Assembly: GCA_017542915.1 (NCBI GenBank)
Contig: JAFXWI010000090.1
Span: forward strand, 1-25,081
DNA: 25,081 nucleotides
Direction of reading: 5' to 3'
DNA from: Paludibacteraceae bacterium
GTDB lineage: Bacteria; Bacteroidota; Bacteroidia; Bacteroidales; Paludibacteraceae
This document shows positions 1 through 7,016 of the stretch, in pieces. The notes below the pieces were generated by a model. That model was not told where the DNA came from. It did not search any database and worked only from the letters and a program-made list of their open reading frames with translations. Position 1 is the first letter of the stretch. Every line of letters starts with the position of its first letter. The translations under genes and the position numbers were made by a program.

Positions 1-430
1 GCACTTTGGCACTTTCTTACAAAATGTCAATAATACTCTACTTTTTCTTTCGGTTACTGTCATTTTGATACATGTAAATCCAGGTATCACTATCAAAAAG
101 ATAGAAAGTGCCAAAAGTGTCAAAAGTGTCATGTCATTTTTTTATTATACCTCTCAGGCATTTTCAAACCGGAAAAGGTTATATATTCCTTATATATTCC
201 TTAATCATTCGTTATTCATTAACCTTACTAAGTGCTTGTCGAATCCTTAGCATCACCTAAGCATGAAAGTACACGGAGAGTACAGGATGAGTACGGGTAT
301 GGTCTAGGATTCCCTCGTGATACCATCGAGATTGGACCGATGTTACACCGATGTTACTGCGTAATTGGAGTATGTTTGTTGTTTGATGTGTTATGTTTGC
401 GCGCGAGCGCGATGCATATAAAATATACAA
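1..430. other. Repeat-rich intergenic stretch without a credible gene
   Basis: No open frame here resembles a protein; the two short frames (65-250 and 232-444) are low complexity with no recognisable motif. The stretch holds several small direct repeats: three 9-bp units of the form AAAAGTGTC at 104-130, with an inverted relative at 1-16 (GCACTTTGGCACTTTC); two tandem 11-bp units ATATATTCCTT at 181-202; three AGTAC words 10-11 bp apart at 269-294; and two tandem 11-bp units ACCGATGTTAC at 336-357. A GC-rich alternating purine-pyrimidine patch lies near 399-412. I see no promoter with correct Bacteroidota spacing. Confidence 0.6.
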
Positions 431-431
431 C

Positions 432-467
432 AAAAAAGCGGTAAACCGCTAATTGGATTTACCGCTT
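432..467 (-). terminator. Rho-independent terminator of the DUF4143 ATPase gene
   Basis: A perfect 9-bp inverted repeat (AGCGGTAAA at 437-445 against TTTACCGCT at 458-466) with a 12-nt loop lies 24 bases beyond the ATPase stop. On the minus strand it is followed by a run of six T (complement of 432-437). The left arm also contains a smaller palindrome, GCGGTAAACCGC. Confidence 0.8.
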
Positions 468-490
468 AATTGTATCTCTATTGTAAATTG

Positions 491-1804
491 TTAAATCAAT
501 TGAGAGGATAGTAAAAATGGTATCACACCCATGTATGTAATCCCTTCATCATCAGTCCATGGAAGCGCATTGCCATCTAAAATGACTATCTTGCGGAAAG
601 AGTCTTTAGTGTGGTGAAGCGAGAATGTCTCTTGATTTCTTTTTGTCTCGGTGTCAATGTTGAGTGCAGATTGTATGTAGATTTTGTCTCCGTCCATATT
701 AACAATAAAGTCTATCTCGTATTGGCTTTGTTGTCGTTTGCCATCTACCATTTTTTGGATCTCAACAACACCAACATCGACACTATAACCGCGACGAACT
801 AACTCGTTGAAAATCATATTTTCCATCAAATGGGAGCGCTCGATTTGGCGGAAATTCAATCGTGCATTTCGCAGACCCAAATCCATAGCATAGTATTTCT
901 TGATATTCTCAAAATAGCGTTTTCCCTTGATATCATAGCGCTCTGCAACGGATATAAGATACGCATTCTCTAAATACCCCAAATAGGCTTTTATCGTTTT
1001 ATCTGTCGTCTTTTGCGCTAAAAGAGTACCAACGGTATTCGCCAATTTAGTAGGATTAGTCAAAGAGCCAACAGCTGAATAGACAGCATCTGTCAGTCCG
1101 TCTATTATGACATCATCCTTCAGTCTGTATCGCTCAACTATATCTTTGATATATACGTTTTTATGAAGATCTGTAAGATATCTTCGCTTTGCCGTCTTAT
1201 CTGGTTCCAAAACGGCTAATGGCATACCTCCATACAAGAGATATTGCTCCAAAGCATCCGGTTTTTCCAATCCCGAATAAGCATAATACTCGGCAAAAGA
1301 CAGCGGATATACTTTGATTTCGCACCCTCGGTCACGGAAATTAGTAACAATATCCGTGGATAGCATTTTGCTATTACTGCCGGTGACATAGATATCCATA
1401 TTTGGCTCCGCTCGTAGTCCATTTAAGATATCATAGAAAGTAGTATATAGCAATTCTCTATCCTCTTCAGGAACCAAAGATTCATCAATATCGGTGCTTT
1501 TGACTTTATAACATAGCTGAATTTCATCGATGAAGACATAATACTTGCGATTCTTGTCTTGACATTTCAACATGACATAATCATACAACGTATTTGGATT
1601 ACGATACGCAATGTTGCGTTGGGGCTCTAAGTCAATCTCAACGAAACAGTCATTTTCCACACCCTGTTGAAGTAAGTATTGCTTGTAAAGGTGTGAAAGT
1701 AGATAAGACTTACCACAACGACGTATGCCGGTGATTATCTTTACTTTACCATTCCAACTCTTGGATGCTATTTGCTCTACATAATCATTTCTTAGTATAT
1801 CCAT
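491..1804 (-). CDS. AAA_14 / DUF4143 family ATP-binding protein
   Basis: A 437-residue P-loop ATPase of the AAA_14 + DUF4143 architecture that is very abundant in Bacteroidota. Residues 26-33 (GIRRCGKS) form the Walker A motif, and residues 88-95 (YYVFIDEI) the Walker B. A sensor-like YVTGSNSKML follows. The C-terminal third has the DUF4143 pattern, including a nuclease-like EIDFIV strand-turn-strand segment, but I cannot see a complete PD-(D/E)xK triad: the position after the second strand is IQSA rather than a clear ExK. The start is the ATG at 1804. The gene stands alone, with a promoter about 65 bp upstream and a strong terminator downstream. The biological role of this family is not established; members have been linked loosely to mobile or stress functions, and nothing in the neighbourhood narrows it. 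Confidence 0.85.
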   Translation of the reverse strand: MDILRNDYVEQIASKSWNGKVKIITGIRRCGKSYLLSHLYKQYLLQQGVENDCFVEIDLEPQRNIAYRNPNTLYDYVMLKCQDKNRKYYVFIDEIQLCYKVKSTDIDESLVPEEDRELLYTTFYDILNGLRAEPNMDIYVTGSNSKMLSTDIVTNFRDRGCEIKVYPLSFAEYYAYSGLEKPDALEQYLLYGGMPLAVLEPDKTAKRRYLTDLHKNVYIKDIVERYRLKDDVIIDGLTDAVYSAVGSLTNPTKLANTVGTLLAQKTTDKTIKAYLGYLENAYLISVAERYDIKGKRYFENIKKYYAMDLGLRNARLNFRQIERSHLMENMIFNELVRRGYSVDVGVVEIQKMVDGKRQQSQYEIDFIVNMDGDKIYIQSALNIDTETKRNQETFSLHHTKDSFRKIVILDGNALPWTDDEGITYMGVIPFLLSSQLI

Positions 1805-1869
1805 ATCTATCTTTTATGTTATTACGGATTTAGTTGCAATTGCAACCATTCTCGGAGTAAAATCGCTGC

Positions 1870-1899
1870 AAAGGTACAACTTTTTTTTGATATACGCAA
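1870..1899 (-). promoter_or_regulatory. Bacteroidota-type promoter for the DUF4143 ATPase
   Basis: Read on the minus strand, TTG (complement of 1897-1899) is separated by 19 bp from TACCTTTG (complement of 1870-1877), matching the -33 TTG / -7 TAnnTTTG consensus. The surrounding 35 bp (1866-1900) is nearly identical to the mnmE promoter at 6837-6873, differing by one T in the T-run and one C/T change. The predicted 5' UTR is about 60 nt. Confidence 0.75.
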
Positions 1900-1930
1900 G
1901 TTTTTTACAACTTTTTCGGCATAATTGGTC

Positions 1931-3304
1931 TTACAGCGCTAAGAGGCGGTGGTACGTTTCAAGGGCGTAACGGTCGGTCATGCCGGAAAGCCAATCGATG
2001 ATGAGACGCAGACGGTTGTATGTACTGAGATATGAGAGTTCCGTCAAAGGAACAGGATTTGAGGAGGGATTTGCAGATGCGTTGTGGTCAGGGTTTGCAG
2101 ATACGCGCTTTTGGTATTCTTCTGCCAACACAAGACGCGTCATGCTGGGTGAGATGATGGCATTCAGACGCCAATCGGGTTTCGGAGCCATAAGCAAAGG
2201 AAGTACACGATCCAAGATTGAGTTCATTACTTGCGCGCCTTTGAGTTCCGCTTGAGCGATGGTGTCATGACGGAAGATACGTTCGAACTCCAGTTTGCCG
2301 AGTTGCTCGCAAAGCTCGTTGCCGTCCAGCAGTTCCTCATCAAAGGTACCCATATCGATACCTTCCAGATTCGCCATAAAACGCTGCAATGCGTATTTCG
2401 TCAGTTCGCCGATGATAGCTACACGGAGATTGACCAAAGCCCGTTCGGGTGTGTCTTGAGAGGGCGTTAGACCTAAGAAACGCAAGGCTTCGTCCAAACT
2501 CAACATGCCGCTCTGAATACCGTCTTCGAGATCCATGGAGCGATAACAGATCGTGTCTGCCGCTTCTACTAAAAAAGCTAAGGGATGCCTTTTGATCGTT
2601 CCGTCCGCACGACGCAGCCGACAAGCGTCTGCCACACGTCCCAGTACATCCGCTTCGGACGAGAAGACACCATGTTTATGAACCGACGCTCCACCTTTTT
2701 TGTTCTTACTGCCGCAGTTCGGATATTTGAGCGAAGCCGCCAAGACAGCGTACGTCAGATTGAGCCCGTTGAGGTCATTGAGGTAAGGCATCCTCGTCAG
2801 AATACGAAATCCCTGCGCATTGCCGTCAAACTGCGTGAAGTCGAACGGCTGCTCCTCCGTCAAGTCGGAGAGGTAGTTTCTGCCGTTTCCATCGGAGAAA
2901 TAAGTGCCTATGATCTGTTCGCCGAAATGTCCAAACGGCGGATTGCCTATATCATGCACAAAAGCCGCCGTACGAAGAATCGCCGGTAGTTGCTGTTCCA
3001 AGAGATGAGCGACCTTTTCGCCATACGTGCGCACTACTTCTTCGTCCCGACAGAAATCAGTTCCGAGCGATTGAGCCACTGACAACACTTCCATCGAATG
3101 CGTCAGACGCGTATGCACACTATCTCCGCCGGAAAGCGGAAAGACCTGCGTCTTGTCGTGCATACGGCGTGCCGCGGAAGAGAAGATCACACGACCGAAA
3201 TCGCTGTCAAACGCAGAGCGATGATCTAATCCCTTAGGGATCGCACGCGACTGACGCTCACGGTCAGCACAAAGGTAAATACTCCAATCTACTTGATTAT
3301 ACAT
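1931..3304 (-). CDS. dgt: Deoxyguanosinetriphosphate triphosphohydrolase (dGTPase), HD domain
   Basis: This cytoplasmic HD-superfamily enzyme hydrolyses dGTP to deoxyguanosine and triphosphate, tuning dNTP pools. The HD ligands are visible: H64/H69 in the HTRLTHSMEV segment, H117-D118 in AFVHDIGNPPFGHFGE, and D250 in VEAADTICYRSMDLEDG. Length (457 residues) fits dGTPases of Bacteroidales. It is the last gene of the mnmE-yicC-gmk-nadD-dgt unit; its ATG at 3304 lies inside the end of nadD (8-bp overlap), suggesting translational coupling. Residues 402-419, rich in SANP/SSNP, look like an in-frame repeat insertion between the helix ending in EEYQKR and the conserved LSYLSTYNRL segment. The identification is firm; the insertion is inferred from memory of related proteins. 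Confidence 0.93.
   Translation of the reverse strand: MYNQVDWSIYLCADRERQSRAIPKGLDHRSAFDSDFGRVIFSSAARRMHDKTQVFPLSGGDSVHTRLTHSMEVLSVAQSLGTDFCRDEEVVRTYGEKVAHLLEQQLPAILRTAAFVHDIGNPPFGHFGEQIIGTYFSDGNGRNYLSDLTEEQPFDFTQFDGNAQGFRILTRMPYLNDLNGLNLTYAVLAASLKYPNCGSKNKKGGASVHKHGVFSSEADVLGRVADACRLRRADGTIKRHPLAFLVEAADTICYRSMDLEDGIQSGMLSLDEALRFLGLTPSQDTPERALVNLRVAIIGELTKYALQRFMANLEGIDMGTFDEELLDGNELCEQLGKLEFERIFRHDTIAQAELKGAQVMNSILDRVLPLLMAPKPDWRLNAIISPSMTRLVLAEEYQKRVSANPDHNASANPSSNPVPLTELSYLSTYNRLRLIIDWLSGMTDRYALETYHRLLAL
2054..2107. repeat. Direct repeats inside dgt (in-frame insertion)
   Basis: GGGATTTGCAGATGCG (2066-2081) and GGGTTTGCAGATACGCG (2091-2107) are near-identical copies 25 bp apart, with a third partial copy (AGGATTTGAGG) from 2054. 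On the minus strand they encode the SANP/SANP/SSNP run of the dGTPase, close to its C-terminus. Confidence 0.7.
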
Positions 3305-3875
3305 AGGCTTTTGCTTGTTGGTTTCGGATTTGTGTGGAGGAGATGTCGAATAATGGAGCTCCGCTAAGATAGCGGATCTCCTTGACCGCTACGCTGTCAG
3401 ACCACTGCCTTGTTAGACCGTCCTTCGGACTGTTAGAACGCTTCGCTGTTAGACCATCGTCGGACAGATTCTCTCTTCGAGGATAAACGAAAATACGGAA
3501 GTTAGCGAGGATGAACTCATACTCGCGCCAACGATCGAAAATAGCGATATTATCTTCTCCTATGATGAGGGTAAAATCGGCATCAGGATACGCTTTCTGC
3601 AACTCGCGCAAGGTATTCGCTGTATAAGACGGACGAGGCAGAGAGAATTCAAAATCCGAGGCTTTGACATGCGGGATGTCTTTGATGGCTTTGCTCACAG
3701 CCGCCAGACGCTCGCCTTCCGGAGCAAGAAGATTTGCCGGTTTCAACGGGTTATTCGGGCTCACCATGAGCCATAGTTCATCGAGATCTGTGTTCTCAAT
3801 GACCCATTTAGCCAATCCCACATGCCCGAAATGCACGGGATTAAAACTGCCGCCATATATGCCGATGCTGCGCAT
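3297..3875 (-). CDS. nadD: Nicotinate-nucleotide adenylyltransferase, with internal insertion and short C-terminus
   Basis: NadD adenylates nicotinate mononucleotide to deamido-NAD, the penultimate step of NAD synthesis. Residues 3-13 give the nucleotidyltransferase signature IGIYGGSFNPVHFGH. SPNNPLK, SLPRPSYTANTL, IIGEDNIAIFDRW and the late SSTQIR motif follow. The ATG at 3875 is chosen because it places the GGSFNP motif at the usual distance; a TTG at 3887 would add only four residues. Two oddities stand out. Residues 136-163, between the IFVYPRR strand and the VKEI segment, are encoded by a repeat array. The protein also ends only about ten residues after SSTQIR, so the usual C-terminal helix (RYxxPxxVxxYI in relatives) is missing, cut off where dgt begins. 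It may still be active; activity is not certain. Confidence 0.9.
   Translation of the reverse strand: MRSIGIYGGSFNPVHFGHVGLAKWVIENTDLDELWLMVSPNNPLKPANLLAPEGERLAAVSKAIKDIPHVKASDFEFSLPRPSYTANTLRELQKAYPDADFTLIIGEDNIAIFDRWREYEFILANFRIFVYPRRENLSDDGLTAKRSNSPKDGLTRQWSDSVAVKEIRYLSGAPLFDISSTQIRNQQAKAYV
3387..3470. repeat. TGTTAGACC repeat array inside nadD
   Basis: Four copies of the 9-mer TGTYAGAMC lie at 3395-3403, 3411-3419, 3431-3439 and 3447-3455, spaced 16, 20 and 16 bp. The spacers hold mini-palindromes such as GTCCTTCGGAC (3420-3430) and GCTTCGC (3440-3446). The block is 84 bp, open in the nadD frame, and interrupts the enzyme between two conserved strands. Confidence 0.8.
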
Positions 3876-3902
3876 TTCAATTAACAATTATCAATTAACA
3901 AT
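3875..3902. repeat. 4 x 7 bp array abutting the nadD start codon
   Basis: Read on the minus strand there are four heptads: ATTGTTA, ATTGATA, ATTGTTA, ATTGAAA. The last base of the fourth heptad is the A of the nadD ATG. The remaining 84 bp to the gmk-side array (3903-3986) hold looser repeats of the type AGTACAAA/AGTACCAAA. Confidence 0.85.
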
Positions 3903-3986
3903 TCACAAAGGACTTTACGAGTTTGGTACTAAGTATTAAGATTTGTACTTTCTACTACGTTTGTACCATAGTCTGTAGGACGCTTT

Positions 3987-4014
3987 GTAAATTATAAATT
4001 GTGAATTATAAATT
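3987..4014. repeat. 4 x 7 bp array at the gmk stop codon
   Basis: Four tandem heptads on the plus strand: GTAAATT, ATAAATT, GTGAATT, ATAAATT. The gmk TAA (complement of 4013-4015) overlaps the array by two bases. With the array at 3875-3902 it frames the 137-bp gap between gmk and nadD. Confidence 0.85.
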
Positions 4015-4567
4015 AATTATTCTCATCGATGATGGCATCAAGTTGTTCGAAGGCGTGCGTGAGTTCATCGTTGATGACCACACGGTCGAAATAAGGCTTA
4101 TAGGAGAGTTCCTCTTCCGCTTTTGCCAAACGCTTCTCTATCATCTCCGGACTTGTGTCTCCGCGTCCTTCAAGACGTCTGCGCAACTCTTCAATCGACG
4201 GCGGACAGATGAAGATAGAAGTCGCTTTGTCACCAAGGATCTTCTTGAGGTTCAAACCGCCTTTGACATCAACATCAAAAAGCACCTCACGTCCCAAAGC
4301 CTCAATACGGTCAATCTCCTCTTTCAACGTACCGTAATACAAGCCGTCATAGACCTGCTGATACTCGATGAAATCGTCGTTTTCTATACGTTTCTGGAAC
4401 TCCTCAACGGAGATGAAATAGTACTCTTTGCCATGAACCTCCTGACCACGCGGAGGACGCGTAGTACACGAAACCGAGAGTTCAAACTTATCCGGGTGCA
4501 TCGTCAACAGATGCTTCACCATGGTCGATTTACCGCTGCCCGAAGGCGCACAAAAGATATAAATCAT
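4013..4567 (-). CDS. gmk: Guanylate kinase
   Basis: Guanylate kinase phosphorylates GMP to GDP using ATP. The P-loop is at residues 8-15 (PSGSGKST). The GMP-binding segment follows: SCTTRPPRGQEVHGKEYYF, then the E and Y residues of FIEYQQVYDGLYYGT. The DVDVKGGLNLKK strand-loop and the lid GRGDTSPEMIEKRL complete the fold. At 184 residues it is a normal single-domain enzyme. Its ATG overlaps the yicC TGA as ATGA (4564-4567), a classical coupled junction; yicC-gmk pairing is widespread in bacteria. The stop codon sits in a short heptad array. Confidence 0.96.
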   Translation of the reverse strand: MIYIFCAPSGSGKSTMVKHLLTMHPDKFELSVSCTTRPPRGQEVHGKEYYFISVEEFQKRIENDDFIEYQQVYDGLYYGTLKEEIDRIEALGREVLFDVDVKGGLNLKKILGDKATSIFICPPSIEELRRRLEGRGDTSPEMIEKRLAKAEEELSYKPYFDRVVINDELTHAFEQLDAIIDENN

Positions 4568-5463
4568 AACACGTTCAAAACTTGCTCTTTGATTTGCTCC
4601 AAGATGTCTTTCATCTTAACGACGATGATCTGCATCTCGCTTTGGTTCGATTTGGAACCGAGCGTATTGATCTCGCGACCCATTTCTTGTGCGATGAAAC
4701 CGAGCTTTTTGCCAACACCGCTACCCTCGCTTGCCATCGTCTCGCGGAAATACTTAATATGGTTCGTCAGACGCACTTTCTCTTCTGTGATATCCAGTTT
4801 CTCCAGATAATAGATCATCTCCTGCTCCAGACGGTTGCGGTCAATCTCCGCCTGTGTCTGAGCGCTCAGCTGCGCGAGGTTGGCTTCCAAGCGCTCTTTG
4901 ATCTTGGCTACTCTGCCCTTCTCAAACGGCTCCACTTGCGCTAACAAATCAGCGATTCCATCGAGTTTTTCGGTGAACATATTTTGCAGCGAAAGACCTT
5001 CTTGCGAACGGAAAGCGATGAAAGCATCGATTGCCTTGTTGAGCATCGCTTGTACGTTGCTCCACTCCTCGTCCGTCAGATCCGAAGTGTCTTCCTGCAC
5101 TTTCAGCACATCCGGGAACCGAAGAATAGCCGCCATCACTTCTGTTGGCACTTCCGCAACGCCCATTTGAGCCTTGTATTGCGAGGCGTACTCTTTGGCA
5201 GCCTGCCAGTTAATGGGATTAATACTACTCTGTCCCTCTCCTTGCGAAAGGGTGTTTTCTTCTGAAATAGCGAGATCAACCTTACCGCGTTCGAGACGCT
5301 GGGTAATGATCGTTCGGATGTCTAACTCATGCGCACGGAGCTGCGACGCCAAACGAACCGACAGATCCATCGATTTGGAGTTCAGCGAACGGATTTCGCA
5401 GATCAGTTTCTTCCCTCGGAAAGTTGTTTCGGCCTTTCCGTAGCCGGTCATGGATAATATCAT
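4564..5463 (-). CDS. yicC: YicC family protein (probable endoribonuclease)
   Basis: The protein opens with the family signature MILSMTGYGKAE and has the conserved EIRSLNSKSMDLSVRLPxx-like segment (here RLAS). The C-terminus carries GSGVGKKLGFIAQEMGREINTLGSKSNQ, the diagnostic DUF1732 block. E. coli YicC has been reported as an RNA-binding endoribonuclease. The ATG at 5463 is preferred over the one at 5475 because MILSM aligns with the family N-terminus; the upstream ATGs come from a tandem array. Residues 68-85 (EENTLSQGEGQSSINPIN) are encoded by DNA with a small hairpin (CCCTTTC / GAGAGGG) and may be another in-frame repeat-derived insertion. gmk follows with a 4-bp overlap. Confidence 0.92.
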   Translation of the reverse strand: MILSMTGYGKAETTFRGKKLICEIRSLNSKSMDLSVRLASQLRAHELDIRTIITQRLERGKVDLAISEENTLSQGEGQSSINPINWQAAKEYASQYKAQMGVAEVPTEVMAAILRFPDVLKVQEDTSDLTDEEWSNVQAMLNKAIDAFIAFRSQEGLSLQNMFTEKLDGIADLLAQVEPFEKGRVAKIKERLEANLAQLSAQTQAEIDRNRLEQEMIYYLEKLDITEEKVRLTNHIKYFRETMASEGSGVGKKLGFIAQEMGREINTLGSKSNQSEMQIIVVKMKDILEQIKEQVLNVL

Positions 5464-5470
5464 ATTATTT

Positions 5471-5500
5471 ACCATTTAATCATTTACCATTTGTTCATTT
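5471..5500. repeat. 7/8 bp tandem array between mnmE and yicC
   Basis: Units ACCATTT (5471-5477), AATCATTT (5478-5485), ACCATTT (5486-5492) and GTTCATTT (5493-5500). This fills almost the whole 35-bp gap between the mnmE stop and the yicC start. On the coding strand it creates several ATG triplets just ahead of yicC, so initiation there may be ambiguous. Confidence 0.8.
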
Positions 5501-6833
5501 ATTTGCCGATACAGAATTTGCTGAAGATGTTGGAGAGGACTTCTTGGTTAGTGATCTGACCTGTTACTTCGCCGAGCGCAGAGAGACAGTCTTGCAGATC
5601 AAGCGAAAGGAGTTCGCCGGAGAGACCGTCATGCAAACCCTGCTGCACTCGGAGGATCGCTTCGTGCGCACGACTGATGGCCTCATAATGGCGCGCATTG
5701 GAAAGCATGACAGCAGAAGTACTCATCGTCTCCTTGGCTACCCTCACCAACTCACGTTTGAGCGGTTCTATCTCGCCGTTCTTGGCAGAAATGAGAATCC
5801 ATTCATCCTCTAATCCTCTCATCCTCTCACCCATTAACAAATCCGCCTTATTGAGCACTCTAATAATCGTCCCTTTGGTCCAATCGTCCATCAATCGTAC
5901 CTCGTCAATCGTCCAATCGTCAATTACATAGATGACGATCTGCGCATTCTTCATTGCTTTTCGGCTACGCTCCACTCCCATTTGCTCGATGACATCGGAG
6001 GTTTCTCTCATTCCTGCGGTGTCGATAAGACGGAAAAGGATGCCATCGATGATAAGCGTATCCTCAATCGTATCGCGCGTGGTTCCTTGTATATCGCTCA
6101 CGATCGCGCGTTGCTCGCCCAAGAGCGCGTTGAGAAGGGTTGATTTGCCCACATTAGGCGCACCCACGATAGCGACCGGTATACCGTTTCGGATAGCGTT
6201 ACCTGTGCGGAACGAAGAGATAAGCGACTGTAACTTTTGCTCGATTTCATCGGCTAATTGGGATAACTCCGAACGATCGGCAAACTCTAATTCCTCATGG
6301 TCCGCAAAATCCAACTCCAACTCCACCAAGGAGGTGAAATGAAGCAACCGTTCACGAAGAGACGCCAGTTCGTTGGAAACGGAACCGCGCAACTGACTCA
6401 ATGCCAAGTCTTTCTCCGCCTTGCTCTGCGAGGCAATGAGATCCGCTACAGCTTCAGCTTGAGTCAGATCCATCTTACCGTTGAGGAACGCCCGACGGGT
6501 GAACTCACCCGGTTGCGCCATACGAGCACCGGCATCTATCAACCATTGCAGCAAGGTCTGCTGGATATAGAGACTACCGTGACAAGCTATCTCCACGGTG
6601 TCTTCACCCGTAAACGAATGAGGGGCACGAAAAACGGAACATAACACATCGTCCAACACCTCCTCGTCACGCACAATCTGTCCATAACGAACGGTATTAG
6701 CTGAAGTGTCCGTCAGAGACACCCGTCCACGGAAAAGCGTATCCGTAATAACAAGAGCTTTCTCTCCCGAAACACGGATGACGGCAATTCCTCCCACACC
6801 ATACGGCGTCGATATAGCTGCTATAGTTTCCAT
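5499..6833 (-). CDS. mnmE: tRNA modification GTPase MnmE (TrmE)
   Basis: MnmE works with MnmG to install the cmnm5/nm5 group on wobble uridine 34 of tRNAs. The N-terminal formyl-THF-binding domain starts METIAAISTPYGVGGIAVIRVSG. The inserted Ras-like G domain shows G1 GAPNVGKSTLLNAL, G2 TTRDTIEDT, G3 DTAGMRET and G4 NKAD, and the protein ends in the invariant FCIGK with the catalytic cysteine. The ATG at 6833 gives 444 residues, the usual family length; the upstream extension to 6884 is rejected because the promoter lies inside it. Between G3 and the SAK (G5) motif two stretches (about residues 305-318 and 335-344) are encoded by tandem repeats and look like tolerated insertions flanking G4. 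It heads the operon. Confidence 0.96.
   Translation of the reverse strand: METIAAISTPYGVGGIAVIRVSGEKALVITDTLFRGRVSLTDTSANTVRYGQIVRDEEVLDDVLCSVFRAPHSFTGEDTVEIACHGSLYIQQTLLQWLIDAGARMAQPGEFTRRAFLNGKMDLTQAEAVADLIASQSKAEKDLALSQLRGSVSNELASLRERLLHFTSLVELELDFADHEELEFADRSELSQLADEIEQKLQSLISSFRTGNAIRNGIPVAIVGAPNVGKSTLLNALLGEQRAIVSDIQGTTRDTIEDTLIIDGILFRLIDTAGMRETSDVIEQMGVERSRKAMKNAQIVIYVIDDWTIDEVRLMDDWTKGTIIRVLNKADLLMGERMRGLEDEWILISAKNGEIEPLKRELVRVAKETMSTSAVMLSNARHYEAISRAHEAILRVQQGLHDGLSGELLSLDLQDCLSALGEVTGQITNQEVLSNIFSKFCIGK
5804..5829. repeat. 3 x 8 bp array inside mnmE
   Basis: ATCCTCT occurs at 5805-5811, 5813-5819 and 5821-5827, an 8-bp period. On the minus strand it encodes the GERMRGLEDEW stretch between the NKAD and SAK motifs of the G domain. 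Confidence 0.75.
5881..5920. repeat. CAATCGT repeats inside mnmE
   Basis: The 7-mer CAATCGT lies at 5881-5887, 5892-5898, 5906-5912 and 5914-5920, with a near copy TAATCGT at 5864-5870. It encodes a DDWTIDEVRLMDDW stretch, an internal amino-acid repeat (DDWT twice) just before the NKAD motif. Confidence 0.8.
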
Positions 6834-6841
6834 TGCGGCTG

Positions 6842-6872
6842 CAAAGGTACAACTTTTTTTTGACATACGCAA
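6842..6872 (-). promoter_or_regulatory. Promoter of the mnmE operon, almost leaderless
   Basis: On the minus strand TTG (complement of 6870-6872) is 20 bp from TACCTTTG (complement of 6842-6849). The -7 box ends only 8 bases before the ATG at 6833, so transcripts should start within a few bases of the start codon. It is divergent from the rho promoter about 50 bp away. Confidence 0.75.
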
Positions 6873-6921
6873 GCATGTATGCACAATTCTTTACAAAAAA
6901 AGACATTTTCCGCCTCAAAAA

Positions 6922-6953
6922 TTTGCATATATGGATTTTTTTTCGTACCTTTG
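6922..6953 (+). promoter_or_regulatory. Promoter of rho
   Basis: TTTG (6922-6925), 20-bp spacer, TACCTTTG (6946-6953), matching the Bacteroidota sigma-ABfr consensus. The predicted leader is about 57 nt. The bases downstream of the -7 box, TTTGCACCCGATTT, are identical to those after the mutY promoter (21581-21594). Confidence 0.8.
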
Positions 6954-7016
6954 CACCCGATTTGAAAAAAGGCATTCTTTTTTTTGAATTTTCCATGAAT
7001 ATTTATTATTAGATTT

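Noticed and set aside
392..399. TATGTTTG as a plus-strand promoter
   Set aside because: Nearest TTG elements are 13 or 24 bp away and no gene follows on that strand.
65..444. Two short plus-strand open frames (61 and 70 codons)
   Set aside because: No conserved motif, low complexity, repeat-derived composition, no promoter of proper spacing.
3270..3277. TACCTTTG -7-like box on the minus strand within the start of dgt
   Set aside because: No -33 TTG at 18-21 bp; dgt is already coupled to nadD by overlap.
4001..4810. 269-codon plus-strand frame across gmk and yicC
   Set aside because: Antisense to two firmly identified overlapping genes.
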